The notes under the pieces are model-generated. The model searched no databases. It worked only from the letters and a program-made list of their open reading frames with translations, and had not been told where the DNA came from. Made by a program: the position numbers and the translations under genes. From an uncultured Bacilli bacterium (GTDB lineage: Bacteria; Bacillota_I; Bacilli_A; RF39; UBA660), in contig CAKOPN010000002.1 of the NCBI GenBank assembly GCA_934100165.1, positions 1 through 64,000 of the forward strand: DNA of 64,000 nucleotides, given 5' to 3'. Each line of letters begins with the position of its first letter. Position 1 is the stretch's first letter. Positions 18,513 to 26,893 of the stretch are shown piece by piece.

Positions 18513-19166
18513 ATGAAAGATATAAATGGTAAAGAACTTAAATTCTTATCATTAGAGAAAGATAAGAATGGTGGAATGTATGTCAAGCAAAGTGGTAGAA
18601 AAGATAGCAAATCCTGCAATATTTATAAAGCAAGAAGTTATGCTATTAAAAATGAAGATGGCAGTGAAAGTATTTATTTAACAGGTAAAACAAGATTTTC
18701 AAATCTTCCTGTTTTTGCGCATGTATTTAGTAATGGTCAAGATTTTGAAGTTGTTATGGATCAACTTAAAGTATTTAATGTATCAATATTAGAAGATGGA
18801 AATGCAATTTTAAAAACTGATGATGGTTATATATTTTACAATGCCAAAGCAAGAGACTATGTGTCAAAACCTTTTGATGAATTGACTACTGATTTTAATG
18901 GTAAAGATTATTACCATGATGATGGTGTACTTGTTTATAGAAAGAAAGTAGAAAGTGATTCTATATCTACATCATTAATAGGAGTAATGGACAAAAATGG
19001 TGCTTTGGGTGAAAAAGTTTACGATACATATTTTTCTGTAATAAGATCAACATCTGATTCTTCACTTTTAAAAAATGTTAAAAAAGATTTAGAAAAAGAA
19101 GATGAAAGAATTACTCGTGGTTTTGATATTACTATGAAGCTAGAAAAAGTTAATAAACTCGTATAA
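18513..19166 (+). CDS. Hypothetical protein downstream of nifJ
   Basis: A 217-residue protein I do not recognise. It has no signal peptide or membrane span and is Lys/Asp-rich with alternating short beta-like segments (SIYLTGKTRF, NAILKTDDGYIFYN). The last 30 residues (VKKDLEKEDERITRG) look helical. An ATGGGGGAAAT ribosome site precedes the ATG 24 bases after nifJ, so it may be cotranscribed, but nothing in the sequence ties it to pyruvate metabolism. Confidence 0.55.
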   Translation: MKDINGKELKFLSLEKDKNGGMYVKQSGRKDSKSCNIYKARSYAIKNEDGSESIYLTGKTRFSNLPVFAHVFSNGQDFEVVMDQLKVFNVSILEDGNAILKTDDGYIFYNAKARDYVSKPFDELTTDFNGKDYYHDDGVLVYRKKVESDSISTSLIGVMDKNGALGEKVYDTYFSVIRSTSDSSLLKNVKKDLEKEDERITRGFDITMKLEKVNKLV

Positions 19167-19210
19167 AATTGCAATTTATAGGCAAAAATAGCCAATATAT
19201 TAAAATCTCC

Positions 19211-19240
19211 TTGACAAGATAGTAATTTGTATATTATTAT
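19211..19240 (+). promoter_or_regulatory. Sigma-A promoter of the ABC-2 exporter leader
   Basis: TTGACA and TATTAT (19235-19240) with an 18-base spacer. A second TATTAT three bases earlier gives a 15-base spacer. Confidence 0.65.
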
Positions 19241-19244
19241 CTAG

Positions 19245-19350
19245 GCATCAGTGAGTGTACATACGGTTTTACCTAGCTGTACAAGGATTTTTCCTACACG
19301 TTGCGTTTAAGCACGGAGTCACTAAAATAAAGTGACTTTGTGCTTTTTTT
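19245..19350 (+). promoter_or_regulatory. Structured leader RNA with terminator, candidate riboswitch or attenuator
   Basis: About 105 transcribed bases end in a strong terminator (12-bp stem GCACGGAGTCAC with GTGACTTTGTGC, then seven T) 40 bases before the ABC ATPase start. Upstream, CTAGG at 19241 pairs with CCTAG at 19272. The enclosed loop holds TGTAC, which is complementary to GTACA just downstream, a possible pseudoknot. An AGGA/TCCT hairpin and a CACG segment come before the terminator. The layout (aptamer-like fold, then intrinsic terminator, then a gene with a strong ribosome site) is that of a transcriptional riboswitch. I cannot assign a class; guanidine-IV is one to test because it controls exporters. 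Confidence 0.55.
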
Positions 19351-19390
19351 GTTACTTTACGGCATAAAGTTACTAGAAGGAGGTGCTAAA

Positions 19391-20380
19391 ATGGCAGTTA
19401 TTGAAGTTCAAAAATTGAACAAAGAATTTAAAGTAAAAGAAAAAGAAAAAGGCTTTAAAGGAAGCCTAAAATCTATTTTTAAACCAAAGTATAAAAAGAT
19501 AAAAGCTGTAAAGAATATAAGTTTTACTGTTGAAAAAGGCGAAATGGTAGCATTTATCGGTCCGAATGGAGCAGGAAAAAGTACAACAATTAAAATGCTT
19601 ACTGGAATACTTTTCCCAGATAAAGGAAAAATAAGTGTTTTAGGGATAGACCCAACAAAGAATAGAAAACAACTAGCATATAAGATAGGCACTGTATTTG
19701 GACAAAAAGAACAACTTTGGACACATTTACCACCAATAGACAACTTCAAGTTCTTTGGTGCTGTTTATGATATTCCAGATAAAGTTGTAGAGAAAAGAAT
19801 TGATGAATTAACTGAAATGTTTGAACTTTCTGATATTCTTTATACACCAGTTAAGAACCTTTCTTTGGGACAACGTATTAAATGTGAAATAGCAGCATCA
19901 CTTATACACAAACCAGAAATATTGTTTTTAGATGAACCTACCATTGGACTTGATCCTGTAGTCAAAGAAAATATAAGGGTACTTATAAAAAGAATGAACA
20001 AAGAGTATAAAACAACAGTATTTTTAACAAGTCATGATGTTGGAGATATAGAAAAATTATGTCGTAGGGTAATAATAATTAACCATGGCGAAATGGTTAT
20101 GGATGAATCTATGGAACATTTGAAATACCATTATTTAGATAAAAAGATAATCGAAGTAAAAATGAATACTAAAGTGAACCTTGATAACGAAGATGGTATT
20201 AAGATATTGAAAGATAAAGAATATGGACTAAAAATTGAACTTGATACTAGAAAAAAATCTGTTACAGATGTTATAGACATGCTTGATTCAAATAAGATAA
20301 TAGATATAAATATTTCAAATACACCTCTTGAAGAGATAATCGCAGGTATTTATAAGGATGTTAACAATGAAAAAGTATAA
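19391..20380 (+). CDS. ABC-2 exporter ATP-binding protein (COG4586 type)
   Basis: A 329-residue ATPase subunit. Walker A is GPNGAGKST, the signature is LSLGQR (a variant of LSGGQ), Walker B is ILFLDEPT and the switch His is in TSHD. The LKSIFKPKYKKIKAVKNISF N-terminus and the C-terminal extension after residue 240 are usual for COG4586 proteins. These pair with COG4587 and COG3694 permeases in drug-type efflux systems of unknown substrate. The start is the ATG with AAGGAGGTG upstream; the open frame extends 51 bases further without a ribosome site. Its 3' end overlaps the next gene by 14 bases. Confidence 0.9.
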   Translation: MAVIEVQKLNKEFKVKEKEKGFKGSLKSIFKPKYKKIKAVKNISFTVEKGEMVAFIGPNGAGKSTTIKMLTGILFPDKGKISVLGIDPTKNRKQLAYKIGTVFGQKEQLWTHLPPIDNFKFFGAVYDIPDKVVEKRIDELTEMFELSDILYTPVKNLSLGQRIKCEIAASLIHKPEILFLDEPTIGLDPVVKENIRVLIKRMNKEYKTTVFLTSHDVGDIEKLCRRVIIINHGEMVMDESMEHLKYHYLDKKIIEVKMNTKVNLDNEDGIKILKDKEYGLKIELDTRKKSVTDVIDMLDSNKIIDINISNTPLEEIIAGIYKDVNNEKV

Positions 20381-21155
20381 AGAAATTACTAAAATGGTAA
20401 TATTGGAACAGGCTCAGTATGTGTTTAACAAGTTGGCAGGAATTATTATGTATGGTTTATTTATCTTTATATTTTTACAATTATGGAAGTATATGTATAC
20501 TGGTAAAGACTATATTGAAGGGTATACTTTAAATCAGATGGTTTGGTATGTTGCTATTACAGAATTGATATGGAATACAACAAGACCTAGAAGTTTACGT
20601 AAAGAAACAACTCATGATATAAAAAGTGGTAAGATAGCATACGTACTTAATAAACCATTTGATTTCGTTAATTATTTACTTGCAAAGAATGCTGGCAATG
20701 TTATTCTTTCAACATTACTTTATAGCACAATTGGTATTTTAATTACCGTTGTTATAGCAGGACCACTTGCAACATTTAAATTAGAATCAATACCATTTAT
20801 ATTTATTTCATATACGAATTCTGCTATTGTAACAGCACTTGTATATATATTTTTATCAATGTTTGCATTTTGGTTTGAGGACAATGAACCATTCTTCTGG
20901 ATATATGAAAAGTTTGTTTTATTAGTAGGTGTTTTATTTCCAATAGAAATTTTTCCAAAAGTTTTGCAACCAATAATTAGGTTTAGTCCAATATATTCTA
21001 CTAACTATGCAGTCGCAAAAATGTTTTGTGATTTTAATTTTGATAAATTTATAGAAATATTAGTATTTCAAGTAGGTTACATAATACTTTTATACTTATT
21101 ATGTAAAGTTGTCTACAGAAAGGCGGAGAAAAAGCTAAGTGTTAACGGAGGTTAA
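20367..21155 (+). CDS. ABC-2 exporter permease 1 (COG4587 type)
   Basis: A 262-residue permease with about six membrane spans (for example IIMYGLFIFIFLQLW, VILSTLLYSTIGILIT, YIILLYLLCKVVY). The coupling-helix region reads RPRSLRKETTHDIKSGKIAY, followed by LNKPFDFVNYLL, which is typical of this family. The ATG lies inside the end of the ATPase gene with AAGGATG 8 bases upstream, pointing to translational coupling. It forms a heterodimeric channel with the following permease. Confidence 0.85.
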   Translation: MKKYKEITKMVILEQAQYVFNKLAGIIMYGLFIFIFLQLWKYMYTGKDYIEGYTLNQMVWYVAITELIWNTTRPRSLRKETTHDIKSGKIAYVLNKPFDFVNYLLAKNAGNVILSTLLYSTIGILITVVIAGPLATFKLESIPFIFISYTNSAIVTALVYIFLSMFAFWFEDNEPFFWIYEKFVLLVGVLFPIEIFPKVLQPIIRFSPIYSTNYAVAKMFCDFNFDKFIEILVFQVGYIILLYLLCKVVYRKAEKKLSVNGG

Positions 21156-21933
21156 AAACAATTTAAAATTGGTTGGCTTGTCATTTAAATACAATTTGTT
21201 AAAAGCAATGGATAATAGAGCGGCATTTATTTCTCAAGTATTAGGGATGATTTTAAATGATGGACTTATGATAATACAATGGATAGTTTTGTTTTCTATT
21301 CAGAGTAATATTGGCGGTTATGGTTTCAAAGAAATACTTTTACTTTGGGGTCTTGCTGCTGGTACATTTGGAATAGCACATATGTTTTTTTCACAAGCTT
21401 TTAATATATCAAACTTAATAATAGATGGAAAATTAGATGCTTTCTTAGTTCAACCCAAAGATCCATTATTATATATAGTAACATCTGAAATGAGTGTTTC
21501 GGCAGTAGGAGATCTTCTTTATGGAATAGTTGTATTACTTATAGTACATCCTCCTATTGTAACTTCGCTTTTGTATTTGTTTTTTACTGTTATAGGCGGC
21601 ATTATTGTTGTTAGTTTTTCTATTATACTTAACAGTTTAACGTTTTATTTTAAAAATTCTACAGATTTAGCTAATACACTTAATATGGCAGTTGTAAACT
21701 TTGGAACATATCCAGATGGAATTTTTGATGGTATAGCTAAGGTATTATTACTTACAATTATTCCGGTTGGCTGGGCTGTTTATATACCACTTAGTGTAAT
21801 TGTAGAATTTAATTTAGGATTATTTTGCTCAGTTATATTATTTGCAATATTCATGGTAGTACTTGCAAATATACTTTTTAAAAATGGTTTAAAAAGATAC
21901 TCATCAAGTAATTTGATGAGCGCAAGAATATAG
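21139..21933 (+). CDS. ABC-2 exporter permease 2 (COG3694 type)
   Basis: A 264-residue permease with about six spans. The LIIDGKLDAFLVQPKDPLL segment parallels the coupling region of its partner and is usual for COG3694 proteins. The GTG start overlaps the previous gene by 17 bases; GGCGGAG lies about 11 bases upstream. A GGAGG just after this GTG has no good start at the right distance. Last gene of the exporter operon. Confidence 0.82.
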   Translation: MLTEVKNNLKLVGLSFKYNLLKAMDNRAAFISQVLGMILNDGLMIIQWIVLFSIQSNIGGYGFKEILLLWGLAAGTFGIAHMFFSQAFNISNLIIDGKLDAFLVQPKDPLLYIVTSEMSVSAVGDLLYGIVVLLIVHPPIVTSLLYLFFTVIGGIIVVSFSIILNSLTFYFKNSTDLANTLNMAVVNFGTYPDGIFDGIAKVLLLTIIPVGWAVYIPLSVIVEFNLGLFCSVILFAIFMVVLANILFKNGLKRYSSSNLMSARI

Positions 21934-21963
21934 AAGAGTTAAAAAATATTTACTCTTCTTTTC
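21933..21963 (+). terminator. Terminator of the ABC exporter operon
   Basis: GAAGAGT pairs with ACTCTTC, followed by TTTTCTT. The stem begins at the last base of the stop codon. Confidence 0.8.
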
Positions 21964-21998
21964 TTATGCAGTAAAATAGTAACAAAACGGGTGGGTTT

Positions 21999-23078
21999 AT
22001 GAAATATTATTGGGATAGAAATGACATTGAAAAGGATTTCAAAGATCTTAAAAAAGCATATAAAGAGAGTTCAATGGAAGAAGAAAAAAATGCAATTATG
22101 AATGCTATTAAAGAAACTGAAGAAATAATAGAAGATATTGATTCTTCCTTTGGCATTTATAAAAAAGAATTAGGATATCAAGAAAGTCTTGATTTGCTTG
22201 CTGATACTGTTCCGATTTTTGAATTTGTTTATCCTTATCTAGAAAAACTTTTAAGTATACTTAAAGATGATGCATCACATAGAAGATTTTCCTTTTCTTT
22301 CGATAGTGAAAGTAGTAATAAAAATTTAACTGAAGATGATGCTTTTGGATTGGTTCATGACTTTTTTAAAGGAACTACTAAAAAAATTTATGATGCTTTT
22401 CTTTCTATTTATAACAATAGATATAAAACGGCACGTTTTCTAGACAGTCATCTTGATTATGTAGATGGATATTCTTATTTTATTCCATATTTGAATAAAG
22501 GATATATTGATGTTTCTAATTTAAAACAAGATTACGTGGGTGGACTTTTAACTCTTACACATGAATGTGCACATATGACTACTGCTATGATTAACCCAAA
22601 TAGATATGGATTTGAAAGTGCTTTCTTTAATGAAATAGAAACTATTTTTATGGAGTTAATAGCAAGTGATTATTTTGAAAAAACAATGCATGATAAAAGT
22701 TTTTCGAAAACTTCTGTAGACAAACTAGAACATTATTATTTCGCTGCAGATGATGTTTTGGATAAAAAAAGAATAACAGAAATTAGGCTTTCTATGGGTA
22801 ATCCTCCGTATAATGAATTTAGGGATTCTATGAATGATGAGTTTTATAAAGCATTACTTACGGTGGAACCACTTAGAAATATAGATATTGATGTGAAATA
22901 TTTATTTAGTTATATAGTAGCAGTTGAGCTTTATGAAGTGTATAGAAAGGACAAAGAATTGGCATTTCACTTACTTGATACAATTATTAGAGCTGATAAT
23001 GAAAAAGAGAATGAAACAATATTAAAAACTGTTGAACCGGTTAAGTCTTTACGTAAATATAAAAATAGGATTACTTAA
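21999..23078 (+). CDS. M3-like (oligoendopeptidase-type) metallopeptidase homologue
   Basis: A 359-residue soluble protein. The zinc motif HECAH (HExxH) is near residue 188 and is followed about 25 residues later by NEIETIFMEL, where M3 peptidases supply the third zinc ligand. The N-terminal half is helical and charged. It is much shorter than oligoendopeptidase F (about 600), so it is a compact relative or a minimal catalytic domain. The GGGTGGG ribosome site and its own terminator show a separate transcription unit. The peptidase assignment rests on the zinc motif and the flanking pattern. Confidence 0.65.
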   Translation: MKYYWDRNDIEKDFKDLKKAYKESSMEEEKNAIMNAIKETEEIIEDIDSSFGIYKKELGYQESLDLLADTVPIFEFVYPYLEKLLSILKDDASHRRFSFSFDSESSNKNLTEDDAFGLVHDFFKGTTKKIYDAFLSIYNNRYKTARFLDSHLDYVDGYSYFIPYLNKGYIDVSNLKQDYVGGLLTLTHECAHMTTAMINPNRYGFESAFFNEIETIFMELIASDYFEKTMHDKSFSKTSVDKLEHYYFAADDVLDKKRITEIRLSMGNPPYNEFRDSMNDEFYKALLTVEPLRNIDIDVKYLFSYIVAVELYEVYRKDKELAFHLLDTIIRADNEKENETILKTVEPVKSLRKYKNRIT

Positions 23079-23104
23079 AGTAAAAAGTAGTCCTATTTTC
23101 TTTT
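23064..23104 (+). terminator. Terminator of the M3-like gene
   Basis: AATAGGATTAC, which overlaps the stop codon region, pairs with GTAGTCCTATT (one G-U) and is followed by TTCTTTT. Confidence 0.75.
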
Positions 23105-23114
23105 AAAAATGTAT

Positions 23115-23215
23115 AAAAAAAGAAGTGTCTCCCCCTGAGAAGACACTCCACAAAAAGAATAAAAAGGGGTTGGCTAGTGTGATACTAGCGACCAATTCGC
23201 CAATTTCGAATTGGT
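23115..23215 (-). ncRNA. Candidate small RNA with C-rich unpaired segment
   Basis: About 100 bases on the minus strand between a consensus promoter and a strong terminator. The 5' part is a 9-bp hairpin (ACCAATTCG with CGAATTGGT), followed by a CTAGT/ACTAG hairpin. An unpaired pyrimidine-rich stretch follows that contains CCAACCCC. The end is a terminator with stem AGTGTCT/AGACACT and a T tract. No open frame with a ribosome site is present. A C-rich unpaired patch is how many Firmicutes small RNAs (RsaE-type) pair with Shine-Dalgarno sites; that role here is inference. Confidence 0.65.
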
Positions 23216-23222
23216 AGTTTCT

Positions 23223-23251
23223 ATAATAATCGAAAGGACAAATTTTGTCAA
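23223..23251 (-). promoter_or_regulatory. Consensus sigma-A promoter of the minus-strand small RNA
   Basis: On the minus strand TTGACA, 17 bases, TATTAT. There is no coding gene behind it before the terminator at 23114-23147. Confidence 0.8.
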
Positions 23252-23318
23252 GGAAAATGTTTTTAAATTTACTTTTATTTCTATGTGTTGTATATTTTTA
23301 TTATAGGGAGAGTTGCGT

Positions 23319-23765
23319 ATGGAAAAAAAGTTTGTTTTTGCATTGTTTGGAGTTGTTGTTTTGTCTGTTTTTCTTCTTTTTGTATCTGGTAATCAAGTTA
23401 CTATTGAAGTAGATCCAGTTACTAATAATGAAAAGAAAAATGAGGATGTTCCTAATAGGGATTTACCTGTAAAAACCAATACACTTGGTGAATATACTGT
23501 TAAGGATGATAAAAAATCTAGACTAATAATTAAGGATAATGGTGAGTATACATTTTTTATAAATGCATGTAATAGTTATTTGGAAGTAAGTGGGAAATAT
23601 ATTCTTGCTGACAAGAAGTTGAAACTTATAAATGATAGTGCATTTATTGGGTATACAACACTTGAGGGAAATACTGAATTCTCATTTACTGTTATTGATG
23701 ATGATATGATTAGACTGGATGAAGATTTGGAATGTTTATATCAAAATACATTGTTTGAAAAATAA
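23319..23765 (+). CDS. Small membrane-anchored hypothetical protein
   Basis: A 148-residue protein with one hydrophobic N-terminal segment (FVFALFGVVVLSVFLLFVSG, residues 5-24), then an extracellular part. There is no lipobox Cys. The C-terminal part is beta-rich (NGEYTFFINACNSY, EVSGKYILADKKLKL) with three Cys. The ATG with AGGGAGAG upstream is preferred to the TTG six bases earlier. It precedes recG by 61 bases but recG has its own promoter. Function unknown. Confidence 0.6.
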   Translation: MEKKFVFALFGVVVLSVFLLFVSGNQVTIEVDPVTNNEKKNEDVPNRDLPVKTNTLGEYTVKDDKKSRLIIKDNGEYTFFINACNSYLEVSGKYILADKKLKLINDSAFIGYTTLEGNTEFSFTVIDDDMIRLDEDLECLYQNTLFEK

Positions 23766-23777
23766 CAATGTTTTTTC

Positions 23778-23806
23778 TTTATAAAAATCACTTTTTGTGA
23801 TATAAT
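23778..23806 (+). promoter_or_regulatory. Probable recG promoter
   Basis: TTTATA and TATAAT with a 17-base spacer, 20 bases before the recG start. Confidence 0.5.
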
Positions 23807-23826
23807 CACAGGCAGGAAGTGATAGT

Positions 23827-25821
23827 ATGGATAAGTTATCTAGAGTAAAAGGAATAGGGCCCAAGACCGAGCCTTTGTTGAATAAAATAGGAATCTTTAC
23901 TATCGATGATTTACTTACACATTATCCTTATAGGTATGATGTTTTAAGAAGAACAGATTTGAAAAGTGTTACTGATCCAGAACAAAAAATAGTAGTGGAT
24001 GGTAAGGTTGAAAGTATACCTTTAGTAATTAGATTTAAAGGTGGTACAAATAAACTTAATTTTCGCCTTTCTACCGCAAACGGAATGGTAGGAGTATCAA
24101 TATTTGGAAGAGCTTTTTTAAAACAAAACTTGCCCATTGGAGAGAGAATTATTGTAATAGGAAAGTTTGACTCTTCTAAAAATGTTATAAATGCTTCTGA
24201 TATTAAATTTGGTAGCTTAACAAATCAAGATAAAATAGAATCAGTATATCATTTAACTAGTGGACTTTCTCAGAAAGTTTTAGCTACTGCTATAAATAAT
24301 GCTTTGATGATGTATGGAAATGAAATACCAGATAGCATTCCTAAATACTATCTTGATAAATATAATTTTTTGAATAAGAAAACAGCACTTAACATAGTGC
24401 ATAATCCACCTAGTTATGAAAAACTTAAAGAGGCTAGCATTAGACTTAAGTATGAAGAACTTTTTGAATTTATGTTTAAAATTAACTATTTGAGAGCAGA
24501 AAATAACAAAAATAATGTTGGCGTAGAGAGAAAGACAGACAAAAACATCGAAGATTTTATTAAAACATTGCCTTTTGAATTAACAGATGATCAGAAAAAT
24601 GCTTTAAATGAAATTATATTAGATCTTAATAGTACAAGAAGGATGAACAGACTTTTGCAAGGTGATGTTGGTAGTGGTAAGACTATAGTGGCAATACTTG
24701 CAATGTATTATAATTATCTTTGTGGCTATCAAAGTGCACTTATGGCCCCTACAGAAATACTTGCTATACAACATTTCAATAATATAAAGGAGTTATTTGC
24801 AGGTACTAATATAAATGTTGAACTTTTAACAGGATCATTTACTAAGAAGGAAAAACTTGACATTTACAAAGGACTTGAAGATGGAAGTGTAAATATCGTT
24901 GTAGGAACACATGCGCTTATTCAGGAAGATGTTAATTACAATAATCTTGGACTTGTTATAACCGATGAGCAACATAGGTTTGGTGTTAATCAAAGATCAA
25001 ATTTAAAGAATAAGGGAGTAAGACCTGATGTTTTGTATATGAGTGCAACACCTATTCCTAGAACGTATGCACTTACTATTTATGGTGATATGGATGTATC
25101 TATTATTAAACAGATGCCTAAAGGAAGAAAGCCTGTTAAGACAAAAGTATTTACATCTAAGCAAATGAAAGAAGTATATGCTCTTATGAAGAGTGAACTT
25201 GAAAGTCATCATCAAGTTTATGTTATTGCACCACTTATTGAAGAGAATGAGGAATCTGATTTAACTAATGTTTATACTCTTAGAGACAAAATGAACTTGA
25301 TTTTTGGTAGCAAATACAAAATAGATATTGTTCATGGAAAAATGAAGAGTAAAGAAAAAGATATTATTATGGCAGAATTTAAACAAAACGTTGTTAACAT
25401 TTTGATAAGTACAACGGTAATAGAAGTTGGAGTAGATGTTCCTAATGCTTCGATGATGGTTATTTTTGATGCCAACAGATTTGGACTTTCTACACTTCAT
25501 CAGTTAAGAGGTAGAGTAGGTAGAGGTAGTGTTGAATCAAAATGTATACTTATAAGTGATTCTGATACTAAGAGACTTGAGATTATGGAAAATGTAACGG
25601 ATGGTTTTGTTATCAGTGAGGAGGACTTTAAATTAAGAGGTTCTGGTGATTTGTTTGGTACAAAACAAAGTGGTGATATGACGTTTAAAATGGCTAATTT
25701 AAAGAGTGATTATAAGATACTTGTTCAGGCTAAAAATGATTCTATGGCTTACCTTGAAGATAAGAGCTCTGATGATGAGCCACTTAAGAAAAGATTACTT
25801 GCCGCAATTGATGTTGACTAA
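23827..25821 (+). CDS. recG: ATP-dependent DNA helicase RecG
   Basis: A 664-residue superfamily 2 helicase that remodels stalled forks and branch-migrates Holliday junctions. The N-terminus (VKGIGPKTEPLL, DLLTHYPYRYD) and wedge/OB domain (about 60-150) are typical. Motif I is GDVGSGKT near residue 278, motif II is DEQHRFG near 379, and SATPIPRT, STTVIEVGVDVPNA and QLRGRVGRG follow. Length is within family range (about 680). AGGAAG precedes the ATG. The gene is flanked on both sides by candidate small RNA genes. Confidence 0.97.
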   Translation: MDKLSRVKGIGPKTEPLLNKIGIFTIDDLLTHYPYRYDVLRRTDLKSVTDPEQKIVVDGKVESIPLVIRFKGGTNKLNFRLSTANGMVGVSIFGRAFLKQNLPIGERIIVIGKFDSSKNVINASDIKFGSLTNQDKIESVYHLTSGLSQKVLATAINNALMMYGNEIPDSIPKYYLDKYNFLNKKTALNIVHNPPSYEKLKEASIRLKYEELFEFMFKINYLRAENNKNNVGVERKTDKNIEDFIKTLPFELTDDQKNALNEIILDLNSTRRMNRLLQGDVGSGKTIVAILAMYYNYLCGYQSALMAPTEILAIQHFNNIKELFAGTNINVELLTGSFTKKEKLDIYKGLEDGSVNIVVGTHALIQEDVNYNNLGLVITDEQHRFGVNQRSNLKNKGVRPDVLYMSATPIPRTYALTIYGDMDVSIIKQMPKGRKPVKTKVFTSKQMKEVYALMKSELESHHQVYVIAPLIEENEESDLTNVYTLRDKMNLIFGSKYKIDIVHGKMKSKEKDIIMAEFKQNVVNILISTTVIEVGVDVPNASMMVIFDANRFGLSTLHQLRGRVGRGSVESKCILISDSDTKRLEIMENVTDGFVISEEDFKLRGSGDLFGTKQSGDMTFKMANLKSDYKILVQAKNDSMAYLEDKSSDDEPLKKRLLAAIDVD

Positions 25822-25855
25822 TTTTGTAAAGTGAAAAATATTTGTTAAAATTGAA

Positions 25856-25884
25856 TTGACTTTTTATAAATATCATATTATTAT
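25856..25884 (+). promoter_or_regulatory. Consensus promoter of the plus-strand small RNA
   Basis: TTGACT, 17 bases, TATTAT. It drives no reading frame; the transcript meets a terminator about 110 bases on. Confidence 0.75.
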
Positions 25885-25890
25885 TAAGAT

Positions 25891-26003
25891 GCATAGTGAA
25901 GATAAAGAACATTATGCACGTTTCACTCTTACGGTTTATAATGTGAGAGTGTATTCAACCAAAACCCCCTGAAGAGAGTGCCCGCCGCACTCTCATTTTT
26001 TTT
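25891..26003 (+). ncRNA. Candidate small RNA, integration target of the accessory island
   Basis: About 113 bases from promoter to terminator. It folds as a GCATA/TATGC hairpin, a CACTCT/AGAGTG hairpin, an unpaired segment with CAACC and five C, and a terminator with stem GAGAGTGC/GCACTCTC and eight T. CACTCT could also pair with the terminator arm GAGAGTG, so two alternative folds exist. The C-rich patch resembles that of the small RNA on the other side of recG. Its last 40 bases are repeated at 31172-31211. Confidence 0.65.
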
Positions 26004-26004
26004 G
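25965..26004 (+). repeat. 40-base direct repeat, left copy (candidate attL)
   Basis: Matches 31172-31211 at 39 of 40 positions (A25989 versus G31196). The single change keeps the terminator stem because G-C becomes a G-U pair. It coincides with the 3' end of the small RNA gene, as att sites of tyrosine recombinases often do with tRNA or small RNA genes. Confidence 0.75.
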
Positions 26005-26079
26005 CTTTACGGGATATTTTGATAGATTTTATAGACTGAAGTCCACCATCTATTTATCAAATCGATGTTTTTTATAAGT

Positions 26080-26380
26080 TTAATATGGTTTATTTAGAGA
26101 ATTTTTTGTCAAAGTCTTTTTCTGATGTGTCAAAAAAATTATGTGCATTTGCGTTTTTTTATCTATATGTTTCCATTGTAATCCTCCTGTTTCAGATTTT
26201 CTTAATTCACAGTAATATAATAGTTTAAAAAAAAATTTATATCCTAAATCACCAACTACTGAAATAAATTTAAAGTATTTTTCAGATTCATTAAAAATTT
26301 ATTGTTTCCTTTAAACATTTGCGGTTTTTAAAAATTCTAATTTGTTAGAAAATTTTCTTAAATTAAAATACCATCTTGCT
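26080..26380 (-). pseudogene. Decayed tyrosine recombinase (integrase)
   Basis: The minus-strand frame reads through three internal stops yet keeps integrase sequence: WYFNLRKFSNKLEFLK at the start, then VVGDLGYKFFFKLLYY and the box I motif CELRKSETGGLQWKHID. That motif fits the family pattern (GLR-x-SE-xxxL-x-W-xxID) with the catalytic Arg. The catalytic C-terminal part with the Tyr is missing or unrecognisable. It lies about 75 bases inside the left repeat, where an island integrase is expected. Confidence 0.65.
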
Positions 26381-26574
26381 TAATTGTAAAGACTTAAGTG
26401 TAATTTAAATCTAAAGTGGCAAACAAGTAATTATTTATGTTAAAAATAAATAATTGAAAGATAAAATATTATTGCAAGTCTTCATTTTTTCAAAGTATGC
26501 TCTAATTATTTATCTTTACTTTGTAAAACTTTTATAAATGTAATATGATACGATTTGCTATTAGTAATTTTTGT

Positions 26575-26877
26575 TTAGTAATGTAAACACCTTGGCTTTC
26601 TAAGAGTATTATTTAATAGTTTTATAAATTCTTCCGATGACATTGATATATTATCTTTATTTTGTCTATCTATTATAAATAAAAAACATTTTTTAGTTGA
26701 AAGTTTTAGAAACTCCAATTGTTCCTTTAATTGACCTTCATCAGATTCTATGATAATCTATGAAATAGGTAATGAGTTTACTTTGCACACTAAAAATGAT
26801 GATCTGTTAATATCAGAGAAATATATTTTAAATATGCGCCGAATTATATAAAATACATTACCGTATGCTAATAAAAT
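26575..26877 (-). pseudogene. Unidentified decayed coding fragment
   Basis: The minus-strand frame has protein-like composition for about 100 codons with one internal TAG. It contains FKIYFSDINRSSFLV before the stop and ESDEGQLKEQLEFLKLS and FLFIIDRQNKDNIS after it. I do not recognise a family. It ends directly upstream of the DUF262 gene and runs the other way. Between it and the integrase remnant (26381-26574) I see no gene. Confidence 0.35.
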
Positions 26878-26893
26878 TTAAAGGAGTGTAGAT

